DNA of 64,000 nt from Sporodiniella umbellata (lineage: Eukaryota > Mucoromycota > Mucoromycetes > Mucorales > Rhizopodaceae), in NCBI GenBank assembly GCA_025677835.1, contig JAIXMR010000007.1:248001-312000 (forward strand), written 5' to 3'. The position numbers and the translations under genes were made by a program. Below are positions 51,570-61,991 of this stretch, piece after piece. The notes below the pieces were generated by a model. That model was not told where the DNA came from and searched no databases. It was given only the letters and a program-made list of their open reading frames with translations. How positions within the stretch are numbered: the stretch's first letter is position 1; each line of letters opens with the position of its first letter.

Positions 51570-52665
51570 CTACAACTTGTTTTGCAAAGGCGTAACCATA
51601 AAACCAATAGTAGGGAAGTGAATGAACACTGTAGTCCCGTAATCTTTGTTGTGATGTTCAATCACGGTCTCTTCGATAGTACTGTGAACCAACTTACCTA
51701 CAGAAGGTACCATACCGGTGTCTGTAGGAATCACGGCCACGAGCTCACCTAATGGAAGAGGCAAAGTGCCGTCGTGTTTGGGTTGAACCAAATCAAACTT
51801 TTCGTTCTTAGTGACCTCAATGGCATCTGTGGGCTCCAATTCGGCTTTGTCATCAAGATCGTCATATTTAGCAACAGCTAAGGTCTTTTCGAGATGACCA
51901 GCTAACAAGGGAGCGGTCTTCTTTAAGTATTCGATACCAGCCAAGGAGGCGGTAAACCAAGAAATCATGGCAATATGGAAGTCGAGCAAAGAGGGCTCAT
52001 CGATACCCAAGGCCCATTTCTTTCCGTCTTGAGTACGCTCTGATACGAGCTTTTGCAACATGACCAATTCGGAAGATAAAGCAGGTCGCAATAAAGGAGA
52101 AATGTTCTTCATCATCTCTCTGTCCAAGCTCTTACCTGAGAACGCAGCACGGTCTTTTAAAAGATCATCATCCAAGACAGCTACAGGCAATTGGGTAACA
52201 ACAGACATAAAAAGACTGTTATCCAACCAACGAGCAAGAGAGTTTGTCAACACCTTGGTGCTTTCTCCTTGAGGGCCAAGAGGATAAAAACTAGGCTCAG
52301 GAAATCTAATAGAATGAAACAAAAATTAATCAATGTGATTACCTAACCCTAAATGCTGTGTATCTCACCTCTTTTCGAGTTCAGCAAAAATGATTTTGGA
52401 GTCGCAGAAAGTATGGTTACCGATCTGGAGGACGGGTGTCTTTCTGTATCCACCGTCAATAGGACGTCTTTCAGGACGGGGCTCAATCATAGGCGTCACT
52501 ACCAACTTGTAATCAACCTTTTTGTAGTTGAGAGCCCATGCTACTTTTTGAGAGAAGGGTGAGGCAGAATACCAATGCTGTTTTTATCACCAAAATGTAA
52601 GCAAACTATATACAAAAAAAATGACATTCTTTTATTACCAAAATAACGCTCAGATTAGTAGACAT
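51570..52665 (-). CDS. Glutathione S-transferase-like protein with C-terminal extension (copy 2)
   Basis: Three exons (minus order): 52639-52665, 52369-52577, 51570-52305; 323 residues. Same architecture as the gene at 46508: HWYSASPFSQKVAWALNYKK, RPERRPIDGGYRKTPVLQIG, HTFCDSKIIFAELEKR, then the helical domain (LARWLDNSLFMSVVTQLP, WALGIDEPSLLDFHIAMISW). It has the same C-terminal extension (HDGTLPLPLGELVAVIPTDT to TTVFIHFPTIGFMVTP). The two first exons are both 27 bases and both second exons are 209 bases. It arose from an inverted duplication. Codon bias is stronger here (GTC, TTG, AAG), suggesting higher expression than copy 1. Confidence 0.87.
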
Positions 52666-54636
52666 TTTTTTTTGACTGTTTTGTTTTATAAAGAAGAGAT
52701 TTAAAAACGTCCATTTTATGCTTTTTTTTTAAAAAAAAAAAAAAAGCTGAGATTGAAGCCAAAATGACTTTTAATATAACACAAATCGCGATCTTTCCTC
52801 TGATGCAAATAAATCGTCATAAAATCTCTAAAGCAAACAAAAGAGAAGGCCATATTGAACAAATTGATGAAACTGTTGTTTTATTGGTCTAGCTTGATCT
52901 TTTCTCTTGTAATTTTTTTTTCTTTTAAAAAAAAACAGGTCTCATTTTTAGCTCGCTTTTATGATGTATGTACCCTCAAATCATATCCTCTTAAAACTTA
53001 ATTGAGAGCACCGCAGAAAATAGGATTCCAATGCAGCAGTCTTGGTTTTAATTTCCCGTTATTGTAGCCACTAAGAAAACTATGATTATTAAAGCACAGT
53101 CGAAAAAATTAAGGATCTTTTAAAGCAAGTTTGTATGGATTACACTAACAGCGCGCCAAAAAACTTCAATGTCTCTTTTTTATATCGGCAGGCAAAAAGA
53201 AAGCAGAGTCTGTATATGTACCTTAGTTTCAGCTCAATTTTACACTCAAAGGATATAGATTCATGTTATATATAAGTGGTGTACTTACCTTTTTTTTTAA
53301 AATAAGTAAGCACGATTGTTTTGTATTAAAAAGTCAATACGATCTCTCATTAAGGTGATACAAGGACCAGCTATTGGGTACAGCTTAGTAACACGGAAAT
53401 ATATTTGCAGTTGTGCTTTAGTCAACCTATTCTATCCATAAACAAACGCTTTTTCTATATATAAGCTTTTACATATACTAAATACTAACAGTCGGTTCTT
53501 CTACAAAAAAAATCACATGATAGTAAATGGCTGCAATTAATAAATCGAGTGTAATTGCTGGACGACAATACTAGCAAACTTTTCTTGCACAAGTCTGAGT
53601 AATCGTTCAGGACCTTCTGGAACATTCAAATGTTAAACATTACATGAATCGATAGCCTTTGGTGTCAGTAGTCTAGCTATAAACTGAGAGGGTCAACATA
53701 GTATATTGTCTTTGAGACAAAACCGCAGGCTATCTATGCTTTTTTTTTTGTATCAATGACAGCCTATATGGAAGTTTTTGTCATAATATATATACTTTAA
53801 GCAATGTTCAAGCTATCCTTTTTTAACACCTTTTAGAACATGTTTACTGACGCATCCAAGATGCAAAACAGCATCAATACCATACGAATGTATTATTCAT
53901 ACAGCAGAATTTGCTCAGATCTGGAAAGGAAAAATGTTACCAGTTTGGTTTTTTATACATTACTTCTCTTCACGATGGCACTGAGGTTTCTTTTAATAAG
54001 GAATTTTGCTTTTAGGGCGGTTTTTTAACTACTTGCATATCAAAGTATTTATACCTTACTTGAGTTGTTTTTCTAAAAGTATATGGTAAGCCTGTTTTTG
54101 GTGAGATAGGTTCACGCTTGTCAATATCAACCAACACTTTACACTGTCTGAATCCTTTAATACGTTCTCTGTTTTCGCGATGAAAACGTTTATACTACAT
54201 ACCGTGACTGCTTCAAAGCCCGTAACTGGCAGACTCTTAGTACGAATTGTAATTTCATAGCTTTCAATTGAGCCATTAAATCAGCCCAGCCCTGAAGACT
54301 TGGTGGATGTGTTGTCACTTTAACTTTAGTTGACATTAATATAAAAACTCGGCTGGTTGCTCTTGGTGCTTGATTCAGAACGAATTGAATGTGCTTGTTA
54401 CCGAGCTCTGTTATACTGAACCTGAGAAGAATTGCTCTTTGTTAAGCTACCTTTTTATTTTAAGGTATGTACAGAAAGATGTATGAAGCAAGTAAATATG
54501 CTTTAGTCGCACCCACAAAACCTAATTTGGCGATCCGTTCTTTTTATAAAAAAAAATTTGTACAAAAAAATTCCAGGTATAGAATTGACTGTTGGTTTCT
54601 TGTTTTAAAAAATATTTTATTTTTTTGTTCGCAACC
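52666..54636. other. Gene-poor region, about 2 kb
   Basis: No confirmed gene. Poly-T/poly-A at 52722-52745 lies near the GST copy 2 promoter. On the minus strand at 54012-54336 an ATG opens 48 codons, after which a shifted frame stays open to a stop at 54012, but the join would need a 34-base intron. Short open stretches at 53840-54028 look random. The last 60 bases are the TFIIS leader. Confidence 0.5.
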
Positions 54637-55721
54637 ATGAATACAGCAGAAGCGACTATTAACAAGGCCAAGCACTCTCTACAAACAGCCTTAGAGAATA
54701 ATAATGTTGAGGTTGGTGAATTTTTTCTTTAGTTTTCTTTACAAAAAAAAAAAAAGAAGCTTATAAAATGGTCTCCATTAGACTTGTTTAGACATTTTAG
54801 AAAGTTTAAATCAAGTAAAGGTGACCGGTGAAGTCTTGAAGGTAGGATTTTTATTTTAGGCTTCTTCTTAAAATAAGGCATGCTAACTATTACATGTAAA
54901 CAGAGAACTGACATTGGCAAAGTGGTTGGAAAGCTAAGAACGCATAAAGATAATCAGCTTTCGATCAAAGCAAAATCTGTAGTCAAAAAGTGGAAAGACG
55001 ATGTCGTTCAGCAAGGAATGAATAATTCACAGCCTAAGAAGCCAACAATGCCTATAGTAGAAACCAGCAGTAAGGCTTCCTCACAAACCTCTTCACCCCC
55101 CAGTACACCAAATAGTGAGGCTGTAGTGGTACGTACAGTAAAAACAGACGAAGTGACATTTAAAAGTACAGGCAACGTGCCTAGAAACAAAACAATTGAA
55201 TTAATATACTCGGCTATTGGTATCAACAGCGGCGCAGGTATTTTATTTTTAAAAGTTTGGCCTGATTCATGAGTTAAATTTTCTAAAAATGATTAGACTC
55301 GGATTTGCTATTAAAGCGTGCTTTGGGAATTGAGGAAAGGCTATACTCAATGTTCCAAAGCGTCGACGAAGAATATAAAAACAAAGTACGTGTATTGGCA
55401 AACAACTTGAAAAATAAGAGTAATCCAGGGTTGCGTGAAAGTGTTGTCAGTGGCGAGCTTTCCATTGAGAAGTTATGTAAAATGAGTGTAGAGGATATGG
55501 CATCGGAAGAATCTCAAGCCCGCGATAGAAAACTGGCTGAAGAAGCTTTGTTCAAAGCAAGAGGTGCAACATCAGCACAAGCCGAAACTGACATGTTCAA
55601 GTGTGGTAAATGTCAAAAGAGAAAGTGTACTTATTTCCAAATGCAAACACGGAGTGCGGATGAACCTATGACAACATTTGTCACCTGTATTTCTTGTGGA
55701 AACCACTGGAAGTTTTGCTAA
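54637..55721 (+). CDS. DST1: Transcription elongation factor S-II (TFIIS)
   Basis: Rescues arrested RNA polymerase II by stimulating transcript cleavage. Four exons: 54637-54711, 54782-54841, 54904-55237, 55297-55721; 297 residues. Domain I (LW helical bundle): LDILESLNQVKVTGEVLK|RTDIGKVVGKLRTH. A Ser/Pro/Thr-rich linker follows (about residues 85-125). Domain II binds polymerase (RNKTIELIYSAIG, ALGIEERLYSMFQSVDEEYK). Domain III is the zinc ribbon with CGKCQKRKCTYFQMQTRSAD, the catalytic Asp-Glu pair in SADEPMTTF, and the closing CISCGNHWKFC. The first intron uses an unusual GTTGGT donor; no other join restores the LDIL helix. Confidence 0.95.
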
Positions 55722-55915
55722 TAACTTAGAATCAATAAACACAAAACGCAAATAAAAACAATAATTTTTAATGAAAGTGTTATGTTAAATAAACTTTATT
55801 ATGAATAAGTTAAGTAAGATCCAAGGGGCTGTCAAGAAAGGATCAGAATACACTTATTTGTATCAAAAATAAATATAAAAAAGAAGCTTACAATACGTCT
55901 ATTTAGTGGGCAACC
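55722..55915. other. Convergent gap TFIIS / secreted protein gene
   Basis: Short 3' UTR region for two converging genes. AATAAA-type words occur on both strands (for example 55734-55739 and near 55752). No coding seen. Confidence 0.5.
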
Positions 55916-56943
55916 TTAGTGAATATGGGGAAGGTTATGGTTACGGTTGTGGTCACGGCCATTCTTTTTGTTATCGTGCTCAACATGGGGCCCACTGTGA
56001 TCGCGACCGTTAGGAGCAGGCTCATAAGGAGCGGGAGCGGGAGCAGGAGCAGGGCTATATACAATAAAAAAAAAAGTTAGGAAACATGAAAAAGCCAGCG
56101 TAATGCATATATTTTTTCTTACGCAGCAACCACTAAAAAAAAAAAAGAAAAACTGTTATTAGAAAAGCTTTTGGACTAAAGCGCTAAGCTGTTACCTGGA
56201 ATTTGAGCATCAACCCAAACGGTCTTAGTAACAGTGATAGTGTGGGACAGATCAAGATCATAGAAAGGGGGATACATATCGTCGCCATCGTGCCAATACT
56301 TTTCTTCATACTCTTGCTCCCATTCTTCTTCGTAGTCTTCATCGTCATCATCATCGTGGTTCCAACCATCATCGTGGTCAGCCTTGTGCCACTCTTCCTT
56401 ATCGTCCTTATCATCGTGATGCCAGTCTTCTTCATCGTCATCATCTTTACCTCCGCTTTGCTTATGGAAGGCAACTTCGGCGTGGTCCAAAAGACGGATA
56501 GCGGCAGTACCCGCTTCATAGGGACCGGTTGCTTTGATGGTGATTTTGTGTTCACCTTTGCCTAAGGTGAAGACACCTTTACTGAAGCGGTCGTCTTCAA
56601 GAGCTTCTTCAGGAGTAGCAGCAAAAGCTTTCTCATCAGCTTCACCACTGACTTCACTAGTAGCACCTACTAATTTTCCATTGTCAAAGATTTCAAAGCT
56701 ATCGCCACGGTTTTTGTAGTCAGTAACTTGAATGCGAGCAGTGTCTTCAACAACAACATCAAAAGTTTCTTGGGCAATAGAAGAATCCCCTTTCCATCTG
56801 AAAGTGGTAAACTCACCGCTTAATTCGCTGGATACCTTTTCTGAAGCAGCAAAACTGACAGGGTTGAAGTCAGAGTTAGATGAGGCTACAGCGACAGCTG
56901 CGAAAAAAGCAATAGCGGCAGAAATAGTGTAGATAGGGCGCAT
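55916..56943 (-). CDS. Secreted acidic protein with Asp/Glu/His/Trp-rich region and Pro-Ala/His tail
   Basis: Unrecognised. Three exons (minus order): 56196-56943, a 10-base microexon 56123-56132, and 55916-56054; 298 residues. A clear signal peptide (MRPIYTISAAIAFFAAVAVA) is followed by a domain of about 140 residues that alternates short beta-like strands (FTTFRWKGDSSIAQETFDVV, IQVTDYKNRGDSFEIFDNGK, HKITIKATGPYEAGTAAIRL), suggesting an immunoglobulin-like or jelly-roll fold. Next come about 70 residues dominated by Asp, Glu, His and Trp (DDDDEEDWHHDDKDD, EEEWEQEYEEKYWHDGDD), then SHTITVTKTVWVDAQIP. The end is a Pro-Ala repeat (APAPAPAPAPYEPAP) and an Asn/His-rich tail ending NHNLPHIH. The microexon is needed to keep the frame open into that tail. 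Wall, adhesion or metal-binding roles are guesses. Confidence 0.8.
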
Positions 56944-58582
56944 AATTTGTTTTTCGTATATATATACTGAAAAAGAGGGTACAAAAGAGAAAGAAACACC
57001 TAAAGAACAGCTACCTTTTATTTTATAACCTTGATACTAAAAATTGCTTATCATATTTTCACCGGTTCATTATAGAAGGGTTAATTTGTTTCCAAGTCAC
57101 TATTAAAATATACATTCCTTTACGCTTTTTTCTTTTGTTATCATTTTAGTAGAAGAAAGTTTATTTGTTGGTAAATTTTGAACTCAAAAACAGGTCCGTC
57201 TTTATTTTATTTTTGTTTTCGTTTCTTCATTCTTTTTACTTTTTAAAGCCTCTCTTCATGATTCCTTTTTCTAGATAACAACTTTAAATCTTTTGATGTC
57301 CATCAAAATCAATTCGTTTTTTCTTTTATCTAAAATGGTACAATAGCGCTTATTCTTTTCATTTGGAAAAATTCCAAAGAATTTTGTTGCATAGCATTTT
57401 CAACTGTCTGAATTTGGACCTGTCGGATGTTCAAAAATGAGCCTCAATTTTGATAGACTGGTATAAAGATGTTCTACTGCAAAAACAATCGAGGAAGCAC
57501 ATAAAACAGCATAAAAAGGTGTCAGTTATTTGATATCATTTTACTAGATTTTATTGTTACTGTGTTTTGGGATTGTTGGCTAGTTTGCCTAAAAACTGCC
57601 AGAACATTTATATTTTACGTCTTCAAATTGGATTGTTGCCCGTCATTTTTTAAAAAGGAAAACAGTTAAACATCTCAAATTTAGTTACATACGTGTTGTA
57701 TTTTTATGCAATGGCTCTATGTAAAGCCAAAAAGTGTTAAAATCTTTTCAAAAAAAAAAAATTCGTAGATGCTTTCAAAACAAGCAGAATACACTTTTTA
57801 GATTTGCTACTTTCTGCTGTTTCCTATACTATTCAAATACATTTCTATGTATATATGCGGTGTGAGCATTTATTGTTTGTGGGCCTAAATAAGGATACAT
57901 ATTGTCGGTAGTGTTTTGTGTGTACGAAGTAATTTTTAATTCTCCATTGCTCTTTTTTTTTTTTAGTGAATAGCGTACAGATGTAACTATTGGTATTACG
58001 GGCCAGATGGTGCCTGTGTCGACTTTTGATATTACACTCCTTAATTAAAGGTCCTTGGCTACAAGCGCAAGCTTCAAGCTATGTATATATTTTTTCTTTT
58101 GTTTAGCTTTTTTATTTCCATTTGTAACTCAAAAGAACAGACATCTAATTTTATGCTGGTAGTACAAAGAAAAAGTCTTTCGAACATAGTAATTAAGATT
58201 ATGGATAGCAACAAGAAATATAATAAAAGCAAAAAGCAGCCATATACTTTAAGGTGTACTTGTTCATGCTTCATGATAGCTGACGACCAATTATTAGCTG
58301 TTTTATCTAAGCGTACCACCTGGCCACTTTAAAGCCTTTTTTTTTTTATTTTAAAAAACCAAGCACCTAGACCAGAACATAAACTATAAGGCGTAGACAG
58401 TTTACATTTGGCAAAGAAATGATCCAAACAATTTGGTCTTATCAACATGATTTTATCTTTAGCCCCTTTTTAAGATGAAATGACATTTGTCGTGTTGGTG
58501 ACATTGAGAATTAACTCCTACAAAAAAAAAATATTTTCTCTGCCCCTTCAAAGGAATATTTATTTAAACTTCTTGTCACATA
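56944..58582. other. Divergent intergenic region, about 1.6 kb
   Basis: Carries the promoters of the secreted protein gene (left, TATATATA at 56958-56966) and of the SmgGDS-like gene (right). At 58074-58332 both strands are open for about 80 codons, without family resemblance or a convincing start. Otherwise AT-rich with no recognised element. Confidence 0.5.
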
Positions 58583-61045
58583 ATGAGTGTCATAATTGAT
58601 AATTTAAGGCAGAAGCTTGAAGCATTACCAGAGAGTAAGGGAAAGAAAAATTAAAAACATGTATAAAATATTCGCTGTCTTCTTTTCTCTCGAATAGGGA
58701 GCAAGAGAAGGAAAACTTACATCCATTTTGCAGTTGAGAACAGCACAGAAATTGTAGAATCTGTTGCATCTTTGAAAGAACTTTCTGGACAAGCGCATTT
58801 AGTTGATAAAGAAAAGTGGGATGGACTTGCGAATGCTTGTGAAAGTTTGGCTGATGCAGCGCGTTCAGGTAGCTAATTGATGGACTTCTGACAGTTCCTT
58901 AATTTACTTTTATTATCTTTGTGTATTTTAGTACCTGTTCGTACACCATTAGGCGAAACAAACATTGTTCGAGATCTGGCAACACTTCTTCAACGCGCAC
59001 CTTATCAACAAACCAAATTCCAAATTCAAGCACTTCGCGTTTTAGGAAACTTGTGCTTTGACAACGGTAATGGAAACTCTTTTACTTTTTGAATGTTGAA
59101 TTAAAAACAAACGCATCCAATTCTCTTTATACAACAGAGGATAACCGCAAACGCGTGAAAGAAGCTGGCGTTATTTCAACTGTATCACCTTATTTCAAAA
59201 GTCCAAACAAAGATTTAGTGCGCTTTCTGTGTGGATTTTATCTGAACAGTAGCATGGACTACGGTAAATACCCTTTCTTTAGCCGTGCCGGTTTGTTTGT
59301 TTTAAGAAAGTCACATTAACAGTAAAGTAAATAGCACCTATTCAAATCGAGCTTAGCGAATGTGGTGCTGCTAAAGCACTTATTGAGCTAATGGGATCGA
59401 ACAACGAAGAGGATATTAGCGTTGTATCAATGGCTATTAAAATTTTAGATGGGCTGGTTGCCGAGGAGGAGGCGCGAAAAACAATATCAGACACATTTAC
59501 CGTTAGGAGATATATCAAAAAAGTTTCTCATGAACTGAAAACACTGGATCACATGGATAACTTGCAAAACTTGTTGGATACCCTGCTTCAAATAACCTTG
59601 GACGATGGTAAGGCAAACAGTACCCCCTTCCCTTTCTCTTAAATGAATACTGATTTGGTTTTTTTTTTAAAAAAAAAATTATAGACAACCTTCAAAACGA
59701 AATTGTTGACTCTGGAATATTGGACTCTCTATTGAATTTCCTTGAAAACACAAGTGTCGAAAAGGATTTAGACGCAGAGGACAAAGAGAAAATACAAGAA
59801 ATCAAAAAGGCTTTGCTGAAAGTTGTAATCTATGCTACCTCTACTGACTCGAAAATGGACGAACTTTATAATAACAAAGAGGTCCTTTCAAGATTTATAA
59901 AGATGATGAATAGCCCTATAGAAATTGTACAACAGTGTGGCGTGTATGCGCTTGGAAATCTTGCAAGATCAGGTAAAATGTACATATGATTCTAAGAAAA
60001 AAAGGCCAACAACAAACCTGTCACAGATGAGCACTGCATTGAATTGGTTGAAAAATATAAACTGTCGAAATGCTTACTTGACTTGTTTCAGAAAACAGAA
60101 AATGCAACATTTCAATATGCCATCCTTGGATGTTTGAAGCACTTGTGTCTTCCTGTGCCAAACAAAACTATCATAAGCAACGATAACTGTATCTGCCTTG
60201 TTGCGCCCATGCTGAATGAATCCAAAGATATGCTAAAAAGAAACCAGTTTCTTACAATTGGTATAATCAAATTACTATGTGTCGGAAACTGTAAGCCAAC
60301 TATAAAACCTGTTAAGCAAGTTAAAACTAAAAGCTGTATTTTGAACTAAATTGTAGATGACAATGCAGTCAAAGTAATCAACGAGGGCGTTTTGAGCCTG
60401 ATTGTATCATTTATCAAAAGAGTTGACGACCCTGCAGCAAAGAGTGAAGCTACTCGTGTTTTAACAAACTTGGTTAAAACAGTCTGGGTAGAAAAAAATA
60501 ACAATACATTGCGAAGCAAGTTATTGGAGCCAAGCACGATTGAACCTATTATCGAGATGATTTGCACAAGCCAGTTCCCCATTCTTAAAAACGATGGTAT
60601 TATGGCTTTAACTTTAGTTTTTTCAGACAAAGAAAACAGCTCTAGCTCCCTTCAAAGTAACTATCAACAAACAATCACCAACTACTAATTCTACTCCGTG
60701 TAGTTGTACCACTTCTTCAGACAAATGCATACGAGGTTGAGGAGGGCAAGGGCAAAGCGTCGCTCATACAAGTTCTTTCTGACGATATTTGCTCTAAAAA
60801 TGAACTACCAATTCAGATTAAATGTAATGCTTGTATTTTACTTTGTAAGATAGTGGAAGTAGCTAGAACAGGTAAACAGTATGAAATTCCAGATCTTAAA
60901 TTAATTATTTATGTTAGCACCTGAAAAGAAAAATGTGATTGACACAATCAAGTCCCACAGTTTGAATGGTTTGAAGCTCATCAAACAAGAGTCTGAGCTA
61001 TACAAATATACAGCCGCTTTAGCAAGCGCATTGGAAAAACAATAA
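58583..61045 (+). CDS. SmgGDS/RAP1GDS1-like armadillo-repeat protein
   Basis: Armadillo-repeat protein resembling the Rap1/Rho guanine-nucleotide dissociation stimulator, which binds prenylated small GTPases. About ten exons with introns of roughly 45 to 95 bases. First exon 58583-58634, second 58698-58868, third from 58932; later exons are read as LQRAPYQQTKFQIQALRVLG, DNRKRVKEAGVISTVSPYFK, ALIELMGSNNEEDISVVSMA, NLQNEIVDSGILDSLLNFLE, PIEIVQQCGVYALGNLARS, CLLDLFQKTENATFQYAILG, AAKSEATRVLTNLVKTVW and a final exon ending ASALEKQ at 61045. Helical triplets repeat through the whole length, and the QQCGVYALGNLARS and TRVLTNLVKT repeats are typical. One exon pair is joined from SSLQ to IVPLLQTNAYEVEEG across 60652-60705. 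Exact exon limits after 59000 are approximate. Confidence 0.85.
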
Positions 61046-61354
61046 ATTCATTTATCTTGTAACCATGACTAGAACGTATTCACACATCTTTTTGGTATTT
61101 GAGCACGCAAATGTACTTAAGAAACAGTATCAGCCCAGCTTTTTCTTTAAAATTTAATACAGTCTCAACACATATTACAATGCTCCTAATTGATCAACTC
61201 TATGTCTTTTGTTCTTTCAAATATTGCAGTTTAGTGTATATAAAACGCTTAAAACTAAGCAAGCAATGTAAAGCTTTTATTTGGCAAGTTGGGAATGCTA
61301 AATATATTCAAATGAGTGTTTACTATAGTAAAAAATTAGTTTGACTTTCGTTTT

Positions 61355-61991
61355 TTAAAAAGCACAATCTATAGTTACCTGCTTCATAGCATCTTTGTTT
61401 CCTTTGCGTTCGAGGATAGCGACACGGCTCTTGTCCAACTTCAAGCCAGTGACAACAACCTTGGAGGCGCTGATACCAATAGGGGCAGTAGCTCCATTGA
61501 CCTTTTCGCGAGCAACACGGTCAATGTGAATAACCCATTTCTTACGATAAACCTGGGTAATCTTTCCTTCGCGACCCTTGTAGGTACCGCGAACAACCAT
61601 AACGGTATCATCCTTACGGACAGGGATAGCGCGAGTGCTGTACTTTTCACGGAGTTCCTTAGATAAAGGTGCACTCATGATCTTGCGACGAACATCAGAG
61701 GTAGCAGAGAAGTGAGACTTTCTGCTCTTTCTACGAGAGGAACTGACATCTAGAAAGGAATGAGTGATCAACGTTCTGTCGAAAAGACGAATGGTTTATT
61801 CTTCATGTTTTTTCAAGAAAAAAGATAGTGTCGAAATTGTTCATTTTTGCAATTAAAGCTGCTTGATTATTGTGTATTGTATTGAGTTCTTTTTTTTTTC
61901 TGTATAAAATATCCCTCGTTTTCAGAGTTTCAATGAAGAATAAAATCCATCCGTCTATAAAAAAAGATTATTTACCAGCAGAGAACTTCAT
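61355..61991 (-). CDS. RPL26: 60S ribosomal protein uL24 (L26)
   Basis: Large-subunit protein near the exit tunnel. Two exons (minus order): 61976-61991 (16 bases) and 61355-61749, separated by a 226-base first intron, the longest assigned in the window. Seen: [40 protein letters not shown], the KOW motif region [33 protein letters not shown] and [13 protein letters not shown]. The C-terminus is ambiguous. The open frame runs to a TAA at 61355 (136 residues). A consistent intron (61378 down to 61323, donor GTAACT, branch CTAAT, acceptor TATAG) would instead put a TAA (61320-61322) directly after KDAMKQ (129 residues). Confidence 0.93.

Noticed and set aside
58074..58332. Overlapping 80-codon frames on both strands
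   Set aside because: Rich in Lys/Leu/Ile with no conserved motif; typical of AT-rich non-coding DNA.
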